The notes under the pieces: generated by a model
Told to the model about the DNA's origin: nothing
Seen by the model: only the letters and a program-made list of their open reading frames with translations
Database searches by the model: none
Shown here: in pieces, positions 9,629-17,444 of the stretch
Layout: the number at the start of each line of letters is the position of its first letter
How positions within the stretch are numbered: position 1 is the first letter of the stretch
Position numbers and translations under genes: made by a program
Assembly (NCBI RefSeq): GCF_030296915.1
Contig: NZ_AP028031.1
Location: forward strand, 15,001-79,000
DNA: 64,000 nt
Source of the DNA: Anaerostipes hadrus ATCC 29173 = JCM 17467
GTDB lineage: Bacteria; Bacillota; Clostridia; Lachnospirales; Lachnospiraceae
Reading direction: 5' to 3'

Positions 9629-11398
9629 ATGGAATTTGCAGGGAGATTGAAAAAGATCAGAATAAAGTTGATCATGATTGGAATTTGTCTGATATTTCTA
9701 GGAGGATATAGTCTGATCCAAGAATGGAAAGATCAAAAAAAGAATACAACAAAAAAAGTATTTGATCAGTATACGGATGCGTTTTTTAAAGAAAATATAT
9801 CAACAAATGAGATCACGATGCATTTCTTTTTAGAAAATCCAGAAAAATATAGATTAGAACAACCGAAAAATCTTTATCCATCCATGAATCAGGGAAGTAT
9901 CTTGAATGAAAAAATTAAAATTTCAAAAGAAATTGAGAAGTTAAAAAAATTTAAACAAAAGGAATTGACGAAAAAACAGCAAAATACATATATGGTTTTG
10001 ATGGATTATTTAAGAAGACAGAAAAATCTTTCGATGTATCCGTATTATGAAAGAATCCTTGGGAAAACATCTGGGCAGCAGGCACAGATTCTTCTGACAT
10101 TAAGTGAATATCGTCTGAAAAATGAGAAAGATATCAAAAGCTATTTTCAATTATTGAAGGGACTGGATGGATATTTTGATTCACTGATCGAATACAGCAA
10201 GGAACAGGTAAAGAGAAATTTATTCCTATCTGATCAGTCTTTAAAAGAAGTATTGCAGCAGATTCAGAATGTCATAAAGCAAAAAGAAAACAATATGTTG
10301 GTTGCAACATTTAATTTAAGAATTGCAGATATTAAAGGAATTAATGCAGCTCAGAAAAAGAAATACTGCAGAGAAAATAAGAAATTGATCGGTACAAAGG
10401 TGCTGCCTGCTTATGAAAAATTATATTCCCATTTGCAGGCATTAAATGGAAATGGGAAAAATGAAAATGGTCTGTATTATTATAAAAATGGAAAAGAATA
10501 TTATAAAGTATTGGTTGCACAGAAAACAGGATCAGATAAAACGATAGAAGAAATGATCGAAATCAGTGATCGATCCATTGAAAAATGCCTTCGAAAACTT
10601 ATAAAATTGCAAAAAAAGTATCCAAATATCATAAATGAATATAGAAATCATAAAAAAAATATAAAAATTGTGCAAAATCCACAAAATATACTTAACAAAC
10701 TAAGGCAAAAGATGGTAAAATATTATCCAAAGGCACCAAAAGTTAGCTGTAAAATAAAATATGTGCACAAAACCATGGAAGAATATACCAGTCCTGCGTT
10801 CTATATGGTACCAGAGATTGATTCTTACAAGGAGAATGTAATTTACATTAATAAGGCACAGACTGCAGAGTTATATCCAACTTTGGCACATGAAGGATAC
10901 CCAGGACATTTATACCAGAATGTATATTATGCGGCAAGGAACGATGATCCAGTGCGCTATCTGCTTGATTATCCTGGATATTCAGAAGGATATGCAACGT
11001 ATGTAGAAGTTTTTAGTTACAGTATGATGGATGCTGAAGGATATGGCGATATTTATCAACAGATGAATATGGAGATGTACGAGTACAATCTGGCACTTTG
11101 TTCAAGAGTTGATCTTGGAGTTCATTATGAAGGATGGAAGAAGAAAGATGTCAGGGCGTATTTAAGATCATTTGGAATGGATGATTCTCAGGCAGATGAA
11201 TTATTTCAGATGATTATCGAGAATCCTGCAAATTATTTATCTTATTATATCGGTTATCAGGAGTTTCATGAGCTTTTGACTGATTATAAGAAAATGGCAG
11301 GGAATAAATACAGCTTAAAAGCGTACCACACAGAGATTTTAGATGCAGGCCCATGTAGTTTTGACATTTTGAGAAGACGCATCGAAAGCAACCTATGA
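9629..11398 (+). CDS. Membrane-anchored DUF885 putative metallohydrolase
   Basis: A DUF885-family protein, probably a zinc-dependent peptidase. HEGYPGHLYQ is the family's HExxPGHxxQ-like metal site, followed by a conserved GYSEGYATY segment that may supply further ligands. The N terminus has a basic stretch and one hydrophobic helix (about residues 12-30), so the catalytic part should face outside the membrane. An ATG at 9629 has a good GGAGG site. A longer reading frame from 9515 would add 38 residues with no ribosome site, so I reject it. This gives 589 aa. pckA follows after 15 nt, so co-transcription is possible. The substrate is unknown. Confidence 0.8.
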   Translation: MEFAGRLKKIRIKLIMIGICLIFLGGYSLIQEWKDQKKNTTKKVFDQYTDAFFKENISTNEITMHFFLENPEKYRLEQPKNLYPSMNQGSILNEKIKISKEIEKLKKFKQKELTKKQQNTYMVLMDYLRRQKNLSMYPYYERILGKTSGQQAQILLTLSEYRLKNEKDIKSYFQLLKGLDGYFDSLIEYSKEQVKRNLFLSDQSLKEVLQQIQNVIKQKENNMLVATFNLRIADIKGINAAQKKKYCRENKKLIGTKVLPAYEKLYSHLQALNGNGKNENGLYYYKNGKEYYKVLVAQKTGSDKTIEEMIEISDRSIEKCLRKLIKLQKKYPNIINEYRNHKKNIKIVQNPQNILNKLRQKMVKYYPKAPKVSCKIKYVHKTMEEYTSPAFYMVPEIDSYKENVIYINKAQTAELYPTLAHEGYPGHLYQNVYYAARNDDPVRYLLDYPGYSEGYATYVEVFSYSMMDAEGYGDIYQQMNMEMYEYNLALCSRVDLGVHYEGWKKKDVRAYLRSFGMDDSQADELFQMIIENPANYLSYYIGYQEFHELLTDYKKMAGNKYSLKAYHTEILDAGPCSFDILRRRIESNL

Positions 11399-11413
11399 AT
11401 GGAGGAGTAACTT

Positions 11414-13099
11414 ATGTCAACAAAAGCTTATTACACACATGAAGAAATCGGAAAAGGAAAGCCTGGATTTTCAAAAACAAGATCCATTATTGAAGCAGCA
11501 TTCTATGGAAATAACGTTGTAGAAGTAAAAGATTTAAAACAGGCTTATGAATTAGCAAAGAATTCGCCTGGAACGATCGTTACAGATATGCCAGTATATA
11601 AACCAGAAGCGATTGGTTTAGATGAGGGGTCCAAAGTTCTATTATTTAATGATGGATCAGTGACTGGACGCTGTGCAGCCGCAAGAAGAATTTCCAGTGA
11701 ACCTGGTGTCGATATAAATGATCTGGATTTAAAATTAATGGATGCGATCTATGATACAAGATGGACAACAATGTACCATGCACAGGTATATATCGGATTA
11801 GATCCTGAATTTATGGTAAAAGCACATCTTTTAATTCCAGAAGGTGAAGAAAATATTTTATATTCCTGGATGTTAAATTTCCAGTATATGAATCCTGAAT
11901 ACAATGAAATGTATAAGAATTCACAGCCAGTTGCAGATGAGACAGATATCTATATTTTCTCAGATCCACAGTGGACACATGAAGAACATCCATTAGGATT
12001 AACATATTTTAATACAGACACAAACTGTGCTGCACTTCTTGGTATGAAATACTTTGGGGAACATAAGAAAGGTACATTAACAATTGCATGGGCGATCGCA
12101 AATCGTAACGGATATGCTTCCTGCCATGGTGGACAGAAAGAATTCAGATTAGATAATGGAGAGAAATTCGTAGCATCTTTCTTCGGATTATCAGGATCAG
12201 GAAAATCCACATTAACACATGCAACACATAATAATAAATACGAAGAGATTCAGGTTCTGCATGACGATGCATTTATCATCAATACAGAAACAGGTGCATC
12301 TATTGCAATGGAACCAACATATTTTGATAAAACAGCGGACTATCCAACAGGATGCCCAGATAATAAATACTTATTAACAGCACAGAATTGCTCTGCAACA
12401 AGAGATAGCGAAGGAAAAGTCGTTCTTGTCACAGAAGATATCCGTAACGGAAATGGTCGTGCGATCAAGTCCAAATTATGGTCACCAAACCGTGTAGATA
12501 AGATCAATGACCCAGTAAATGCAATCTTCTGGATCATGAAAGACCCAACAATCCCACCAATTGTTAAGATCAAAGGAGCTTCTTTAGCATCTGTTATGGG
12601 AGCAACACTTGCAACAAAACGAAGCAGTGCGGAACGTCTGGCACCTGGAGTAGATCCAAACCGTTTGGTTGTGGAACCATATGCAAACCCATTTAGAACA
12701 TACCCTCTTGTAAATGACTACAAGAAGTTTAGAAAACTTGTAAAAGAAAGAAATGTAGACTGCTATATCATTAATACAGGAGACTTCATGGGTAAAGATA
12801 TCAAACCTGCAACAACAATTTCCGCAATTGAGCAGGTTGTAGAAGGAACTGGAGAATTCAAACAGTGGGGACCATTTACAGATATCGAAGTGCTTGAGAT
12901 GGAAGGATATGTTTCAGATTTCAATGATATGAATTATGTGGAAACATTAAAAGCAAGAATGACAGACAGACTAAACTTTGTCTTCGAAAAAGACGTAGAA
13001 GATGGTGGATACAATGCACTTCCTACACAGGCAAAAGAAGCTTTAGCAAAAGTTATTGGAGAAGCACACAATTTAGAAGTGGAAAATTCCAATAATTAA
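11414..13099 (+). CDS. pckA: Phosphoenolpyruvate carboxykinase (ATP)
   Basis: Interconverts oxaloacetate and PEP with ATP/ADP. In anaerobes it may run in the carboxylating direction. The 561 residues contain the kinase-1a P-loop GLSGSGKST (residues about 257-265), the PEPCK-specific HDDAFII segment and the RSSAERLAPG region. It carries a good GGAGGAG ribosome site. The N-terminal domain is somewhat divergent from the E. coli-type enzyme, while the catalytic core is clear. Confidence 0.94.
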   Translation: MSTKAYYTHEEIGKGKPGFSKTRSIIEAAFYGNNVVEVKDLKQAYELAKNSPGTIVTDMPVYKPEAIGLDEGSKVLLFNDGSVTGRCAAARRISSEPGVDINDLDLKLMDAIYDTRWTTMYHAQVYIGLDPEFMVKAHLLIPEGEENILYSWMLNFQYMNPEYNEMYKNSQPVADETDIYIFSDPQWTHEEHPLGLTYFNTDTNCAALLGMKYFGEHKKGTLTIAWAIANRNGYASCHGGQKEFRLDNGEKFVASFFGLSGSGKSTLTHATHNNKYEEIQVLHDDAFIINTETGASIAMEPTYFDKTADYPTGCPDNKYLLTAQNCSATRDSEGKVVLVTEDIRNGNGRAIKSKLWSPNRVDKINDPVNAIFWIMKDPTIPPIVKIKGASLASVMGATLATKRSSAERLAPGVDPNRLVVEPYANPFRTYPLVNDYKKFRKLVKERNVDCYIINTGDFMGKDIKPATTISAIEQVVEGTGEFKQWGPFTDIEVLEMEGYVSDFNDMNYVETLKARMTDRLNFVFEKDVEDGGYNALPTQAKEALAKVIGEAHNLEVENSNN

Positions 13100-13140
13100 A
13101 GGTATAATACTCTTAAATCGTTGTTTAGGAGGTGAATTGA

Positions 13141-13575
13141 TTGGATAAAGATCGTTTAAATAATATGGTGGTAGACTTATTCCACGGAATTTCATATGAA
13201 GAAGAGAAAGCCGTGATCACAGATGAGTTTAAGGATATTTCGAACAAAGATCTGCATATTATTGATGCGATCGGGATCAAGAAACCGAAGAATATGTCAA
13301 CGATTGCAGGAGATTTAAACATTACGGTTGGTACACTTACAACCGCTATCAATAACCTCTTGAAGAAAGGATATGTAAATCGCAAACGCGGAGAGAAAGA
13401 TCGCAGAGTTGTTTATATATCTCTTTCTGAGAAGGGGAGGAAAGCGTACAGTCATCACAGAGAATTTCATAAACGTATGATCCAGGGACTGCTTGATACG
13501 CTTAATGAGCAGGAACAGGATCTGTTGGTGAAGGTTATGCAGTATTTTCATGATTACTTTCGTGAACATATGTAA
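13141..13575 (+). CDS. MarR-family transcriptional regulator
   Basis: A 144-aa winged-helix regulator. The middle part (MSTIAGDLNITVGTLTTAIN, then LLKKGYVNRKRGEKDRRVVY) is the MarR recognition helix followed by the wing with its DRR motif. The start is a TTG at 13141 behind an excellent AGGAGGTGA site. A possible promoter (TGGAAA, 17 nt, TATAAT at 13103-13108) lies in the tail of pckA. The targets are unknown. The gene is followed by a palindrome that could be an operator and then by a repeat-plus-IS block, so the original downstream neighbour may have been displaced. Confidence 0.88.
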   Translation: MDKDRLNNMVVDLFHGISYEEEKAVITDEFKDISNKDLHIIDAIGIKKPKNMSTIAGDLNITVGTLTTAINNLLKKGYVNRKRGEKDRRVVYISLSEKGRKAYSHHREFHKRMIQGLLDTLNEQEQDLLVKVMQYFHDYFREHM

Positions 13576-13587
13576 ATTTAAATTTGT

Positions 13588-13599
13588 AGTTGGCCAACT
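13588..13599. promoter_or_regulatory. 12-bp perfect palindrome AGTTGGCCAACT
   Basis: A perfect dyad 12 nt after the MarR stop codon, flanked by TGT on the left and GTA on the right. It resembles the short dyads bound by MarR dimers, but no recognisable promoter overlaps it now because a repeat and an IS follow. Confidence 0.35.
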
Positions 13600-13610
13600 G
13601 TAGTCTTTCA

Positions 13611-13771
13611 GTATATGATAAAAAATAAATAAGCAACCGAAAACGCAGCGGTGGAATTTTGCTCACATTTTGAACAAATCGCTTATCCGCCCAATTTCCT
13701 ACGAGAACTCGCTCTGAAGTTTTGTTTCAGACAAAAGTCTTTGAAGCTCAGACACTCGTCCAATTGGGCTG
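13611..13771. repeat. Left part of a 232-bp palindromic repeat (interrupted)
   Basis: From 13611 the sequence is an inverted copy of 15359-15429. About 70 nt pair with few mismatches, including TAAATAAGCAACCGAAAAC at 13624-13642. The rest of this part (to 13771) forms the inner stem and loop. Joining 13611-13771 to 15359-15429 rebuilds a 232-bp near-palindrome, a MITE-like or structured intergenic repeat. It encodes no protein. Confidence 0.75.
13761..13771. repeat. Target-site duplication, left copy (11 bp)
   Basis: CAATTGGGCTG directly precedes the left inverted repeat of the IS. The identical 11 bp follow the right inverted repeat at 15348-15358. Confidence 0.9.
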
Positions 13772-13790
13772 CAATGTCATTAAGTTAAGA

Positions 13791-13840
13791 AAAACAGAGA
13801 TAAAAGATAAGTTTTAAATTTATCTTTTATCTCTGTTTTT
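13791..13840 (+). terminator. Terminator inside the left end of the IS
   Basis: A perfect 20-bp stem (13791-13810 with 13820-13839) ending in TTTTT. It lies before the transposase gene and would stop transcription that enters the element from the left. Confidence 0.85.
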
Positions 13841-13895
13841 ATATATTGACAAACTCAGGATAAAGAGTGATGTATTAGGTAGGAGGTGAATGATT

Positions 13896-15209
13896 ATGAA
13901 GTATGCACAGAAAGTAAAAAAACGTTATTTAACTATATTAAATGATATGGCTAAAAATCAAAAATCGTATGTTAAAAATCCAGAAAAAGATTTTACAAGA
14001 AAAAGAAAACTATCCTTTCAAGATACCATTAATACGATTGTTACTTATGATGCTGGCAGCATTGGCCGTTGCATAAAACGCTACATTCCAAAAGTTGAAA
14101 AAACTCCAACTACTTCTGCATTTCTTCAACAGCAAAAAAAATTAAAATTGTCTGCATTTCAAACTCTTTTTTACAGATTTAATGACCCGTTTCCAGATAA
14201 AACTTTGTATCATCTTCATATTTTATCTGTTGATGGTACTGGTGTCACGGTCCCTATGGACAGAATAAATGAAAATAAAGAATACGCACGCGTTCGTACC
14301 AATAAAGACTGTACCCGACCTGCTTATCAGTTTCATGTTTCCTGTATCTATGATCTTATCAATGAAAGATACTGTGATGCTTATATCGAACCTTTTCGAA
14401 CACATAGTGAAACTCACGTATTTTCTGTGATGTTGGAACGTAAAAATTTTCCGCAGAAAGCTCTGTTTATCGCAGACCGTGGCTATGAAAGTTATCTGCT
14501 GATGGCACAGATCCAACATGATGGAAACTATTTCCTGATCCGTGCAAGAGAAGATTTTGGACAGGGCAGTATGATCAAAGGATATCCATTTCCAAGAGAT
14601 GGTACTTTTGATAAAACAGTTACCTATATTTATACGAAAACACAAAACAAAAGGACAAAAGCTAATCCAGAGCTTTATAAAAGGGTCGCTACAAGAAATT
14701 CACCCTATTTTATAAACAAAGAACACCCTTATGTAAAAATGACATTGCGTTTTGTGATGATCGTACTTCCGAATGGACAGAAAGAATGTCTGATCACGAA
14801 TCTGCCAGCAAATAAATTTCCACCAGAAACATTAAAAAAACTTTATTGTATACGCTGGAAAATAGAAACATCTTTTCGTTTGATCAAGTATTCTGCCAAT
14901 CTTCTGGAATTTCATTCAAAAAAAATAGAGTTTTTGCAACAGGAGATATGGGCCAAGATGATCTTTTATAACTTTACGACCACGATCACCCAACATTTGC
15001 GATATAAAAGAGATCGTGGAAAGTATCAATATAAGCCGAATATGACCAATGCACTCCAAATGTGCAAGGACTATCTCCGAAATGCAAAAACTCCAAATGA
15101 TGTAGAAGGACATATATTAATGGAAATGACTCCGATCAGGGATGGACGATCGTTTAAACGAGATAAGTCCAGACATCAGAGTGTTTTTACCACTTTCAGA
15201 CACAACTAA
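13896..15209 (+). CDS. IS4-family transposase
   Basis: DDE transposase of 437 aa. The catalytic residues are Asp113 (LSVDGTGV), Asp194 (IADRGYE) and Glu324. Glu324 lies in a Y-x2-R-x3-E-x6-K signature (Tyr317, Arg320, Glu324, Lys331) that defines the IS4 family. An earlier in-frame ATG (13890) is only 3 nt from the GGAGG, so the second ATG (13896) is preferred. The gene appears intact. Confidence 0.93.
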   Translation: MKYAQKVKKRYLTILNDMAKNQKSYVKNPEKDFTRKRKLSFQDTINTIVTYDAGSIGRCIKRYIPKVEKTPTTSAFLQQQKKLKLSAFQTLFYRFNDPFPDKTLYHLHILSVDGTGVTVPMDRINENKEYARVRTNKDCTRPAYQFHVSCIYDLINERYCDAYIEPFRTHSETHVFSVMLERKNFPQKALFIADRGYESYLLMAQIQHDGNYFLIRAREDFGQGSMIKGYPFPRDGTFDKTVTYIYTKTQNKRTKANPELYKRVATRNSPYFINKEHPYVKMTLRFVMIVLPNGQKECLITNLPANKFPPETLKKLYCIRWKIETSFRLIKYSANLLEFHSKKIEFLQQEIWAKMIFYNFTTTITQHLRYKRDRGKYQYKPNMTNALQMCKDYLRNAKTPNDVEGHILMEMTPIRDGRSFKRDKSRHQSVFTTFRHN

Positions 15210-15327
15210 CATCAACTTTAATATAATCTTTTTGTAGGCAGAAATCAATCTGTCTTTTTGGAATGCAGAAAATAAAAATCTCACCAACAGACATAATGAA
15301 TATCTGTTGATGAGATAACAATACTGA
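15210..15327. other. Right non-coding part of the IS
   Basis: 118 nt between the transposase stop and the right inverted repeat. It holds the minus-strand terminator at 15270-15316 and no reading frame worth calling. Confidence 0.6.
15270..15316 (-). terminator. Terminator inside the right end of the IS (acts on leftward transcripts)
   Basis: Stem TCTCACCAACAGA/TCTGTTGATGAGA (15279-15291 with 15303-15315, one mismatch). Read on the minus strand it is followed by ATTTTTATTTT, so it stops transcription entering from the right. Confidence 0.75.
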
Positions 15328-15347
15328 TTCTTAACTTAATGACATTG

Positions 15348-15358
15348 CAATTGGGCTG
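15348..15358. repeat. Target-site duplication, right copy (11 bp)
   Basis: CAATTGGGCTG, identical to 13761-13771. Confidence 0.9.
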
Positions 15359-15429
15359 CGAATTTGTTCAAAATATGGCAAAATTCCAATGCTGTGTTTT
15401 CGGTTGCTTATTTATTTTTTATCATATAC
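15359..15429. repeat. Right arm of the interrupted palindromic repeat
   Basis: The reverse complement of this arm matches 13611 onward (for example GTTTTCGGTTGCTTATTTA at 15396-15414). The rest of the gap to 15690 is AT-rich with no clear promoter. At 15456-15554 a short frame ending in a hydrophobic stretch could be a relic of a membrane-protein gene, but this is weak. Confidence 0.75.
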
Positions 15430-15690
15430 CTGAAGTCTAAAGTGTGGACAATTAGAAGATTGGACAATTTAAAGTGGATGTATGGAGAACAGTATTGATT
15501 GTAAATTTAGTTTTGATACCAGTGATTTATTCTGCATATAAAAGAAAATTATAAACTGGCACCATTAAAAATAAAAAAACTGGCTATTTTAAAAATACCA
15601 ATAACACGATAAATTATAACACAATAAAGGAACGCAGCGTACTTGAAAAACTATATATCATACAAGAAATCAGGAAGTGAGGAAAATAAA

Positions 15691-16212
15691 ATGAAAGAAA
15701 ATAAAGTACAGTTTATTGCAATAACAGCAATGGCAGTTGCATTAACTTATGTGTTTACAGCGTTTGTTAACGTAAGATTACCGATCGCAGCTAATGGAGG
15801 TCTGATTCATTTAGGAAATGTTCCTCTATTTATTATGGCAATTTTATTCGGTAAGAAAACAGGAGCTATCGCTGGTGGAGTTGGAATGGGATTATTTGAT
15901 CTGTTGTCAGGATGGACAGCGTGGGCACCATTTACATTTATTATCGTAGGAATCATGGGATATGTTGTTGGAGCTATGACAGAGAAGCATGACCAGTATG
16001 GATGGAAAGTTGCAGCAATCTTTGTAGCATTTGTAATTAAGATTGTTGGATATTATATTGCAGAGATCATTCTTTATGGAAACTTTATTGCACCAATCAG
16101 TTCTGTTCCAGGAAATGTCGTACAGATTGCTGTAGCAGCAGTTGTTGTACTGATCGTGATCGAACCAATTGAGATTGCAGTTAAGAAAATTGGAATTACA
16201 CAGTTTGCATAA
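15691..16212 (+). CDS. ECF transporter S component (substrate-binding membrane subunit)
   Basis: A 173-aa integral membrane protein with about five to six hydrophobic helices and the TAMAVALTYVFTAF and HLGNVPLFIMAILFG motifs typical of small S components (ThiT/PanT/PdxU class). It would bind a vitamin and share the EcfAA'T energising module, which is not encoded here. ATG 15691 follows AGTGAGG. An upstream in-frame TTG at 15643 lacks a site. The next gene resembles pyridoxamine-pyruvate aminotransferase, so vitamin B6 is the most attractive substrate. That is inference from context. Confidence 0.82.
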   Translation: MKENKVQFIAITAMAVALTYVFTAFVNVRLPIAANGGLIHLGNVPLFIMAILFGKKTGAIAGGVGMGLFDLLSGWTAWAPFTFIIVGIMGYVVGAMTEKHDQYGWKVAAIFVAFVIKIVGYYIAEIILYGNFIAPISSVPGNVVQIAVAAVVVLIVIEPIEIAVKKIGITQFA

Positions 16213-16227
16213 TAAAATGATATAATG

Positions 16228-16271
16228 ATACCGGGATTGCCAAAGCATTTTCTATGCAGTGATCCCGGTAT
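16228..16271 (+). other. Long hairpin between the ECF-S and aminotransferase genes
   Basis: Stem ATACCGGGAT/ATCCCGGTAT (10 bp, perfect) enclosing a smaller GCAT/ATGC hairpin. No T run follows, so it is more likely an operator, an RNA-stability hairpin or an attenuator than a plain terminator. A TATAAT at 16221-16226 lies directly before it but lacks a recognisable -35. Confidence 0.5.
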
Positions 16272-16310
16272 ATTAGATTATAAAAATAAAAAAGAAAGTG
16301 AGTGACGGAT

Positions 16311-17444
16311 ATGAGTAAATACAAGATTATGACACCAGGACCTGTTCAGGTGCCAGAAAATGTAAGACTGGCGAGAAGCCTTTCTACAACGAATGCAGAT
16401 TTGGATCCGCAATTCTATGATGAATACAAGGAAACCTGTGAGCTGATCAGTGAGCTGCTTCATACGAAGAATGAAACACTGATCCTAAGCGGAGAAGGAA
16501 TCCTTGGTTTAGAGGCAGCATGTGCATCTATGACAGAGCCGGGAGATAGAGTTTTAATTCTTGATAATGGAATTTATGGAGCAGGATTTGCAGATTTTGT
16601 ATCTATGTATGGTGGAACTCCTATTATGTATACAAAAGATTATAAAAATGCATTTGATGTTGATGAATTAGATGCATATCTGAAGGAAGATCACGATTTT
16701 AAATATGCAACAGTTGTTCATTGTGATACTCCAAGTGGAATGTTAAATGACATTCATAAAATCTGTCCATTATTGAAATCCTATGGAATCATGACAGTTA
16801 CAGATTCTGTTTCAGGAATGTTTGGAAATGAAGTCAATGTTGATAAAGCACAGATCGATATCTTATGTGGAGGATCTCAAAAAGCAGTTTCAGCGCCTCC
16901 AGGACTTACTTTCGTAACGATCAGTGATGAAGCTAAAAAAGTTATGGAAAATCGAAAAACACCAATCGCATCATTTTATTGTAATCTGACGATTTTCAAA
17001 GATTACTATAAAAATTTATGGTTCCCATATACAATGCCGATCAGTGATATCTATGGATTGAAAGCAGCGATAGATAATATTGCAGCGGATAAAGATCTGA
17101 TCAAACGTCACGCCAGAATCGCCAATGCGACAAGAAAAGCCATTGAAGCATTTGGTCTAAAATTACATTTGGAAAGTGGATTTTCAGATACGGTTACAGT
17201 ATTTGATGTACCAGAAGGAATGACAGCGGATGATATTCTGGAAAGAATGAGAGAAAAACATGGAATCATGCTGGCAGGTTCTTTCGGAGAATTGGCAGGA
17301 AAAGTCATTCGAATCGGGCATATGGGTGCAAGTGCAAATGTAGGAGATATGTTAGAAGTGATGTCTGGATTGGAAGAAACATTGAGATATCTTGGATGGA
17401 AATCAGAGAATAGTTTGTTGGGAGTGTTTCATACAGAATTATGA
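16311..17444 (+). CDS. Class V aminotransferase, pyridoxamine-pyruvate aminotransferase-like
   Basis: A PLP-dependent enzyme of the alanine-glyoxylate aminotransferase family, 377 aa. GEGILGLEAACASM, IYGAGFADF, HCDTPSGML, GGSQKAVSAPPGLTF (with the expected PLP Lys) and IRIGHMGASA correspond block by block to what I recall of Mesorhizobium pyridoxamine-pyruvate aminotransferase, more than to serine or phosphonate enzymes. The likely role is in vitamin B6 salvage or degradation. I chose ATG 16311. GTG 16302 is an in-frame alternative adding three residues. It overlaps the SulP gene by 4 nt (ATGA), so the two are translationally coupled. Confidence 0.8.
   Translation: MSKYKIMTPGPVQVPENVRLARSLSTTNADLDPQFYDEYKETCELISELLHTKNETLILSGEGILGLEAACASMTEPGDRVLILDNGIYGAGFADFVSMYGGTPIMYTKDYKNAFDVDELDAYLKEDHDFKYATVVHCDTPSGMLNDIHKICPLLKSYGIMTVTDSVSGMFGNEVNVDKAQIDILCGGSQKAVSAPPGLTFVTISDEAKKVMENRKTPIASFYCNLTIFKDYYKNLWFPYTMPISDIYGLKAAIDNIAADKDLIKRHARIANATRKAIEAFGLKLHLESGFSDTVTVFDVPEGMTADDILERMREKHGIMLAGSFGELAGKVIRIGHMGASANVGDMLEVMSGLEETLRYLGWKSENSLLGVFHTEL

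Larger units (their letters stand above)
13772..15347 (+). mobile_element. Complete IS4-family insertion sequence (1576 bp)
   Basis: The element is bounded by perfect 20-bp inverted repeats starting CAATGTCATTAAG (13772-13791 and 15328-15347) and by an 11-bp target duplication. It contains one transposase gene, an inward-acting terminator at each end, and no passenger gene. Intact repeats and an uninterrupted reading frame suggest a recent insertion. It sits in one arm of a palindromic repeat. Confidence 0.92.

Noticed and set aside
7431-9700. T-box or other riboswitch upstream of metG, abrB or the ECF-S gene
   Set aside because: metG has a leader of only about 30 nt, and no T-box, TPP or other known aptamer sequence was recognised upstream of these genes.
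15456-15554. Short frame ending in a hydrophobic stretch, possible relic of a membrane-protein gene
   Set aside because: Only about 30 codons, no start with a ribosome site, and no recognisable family. Composition alone is not enough.
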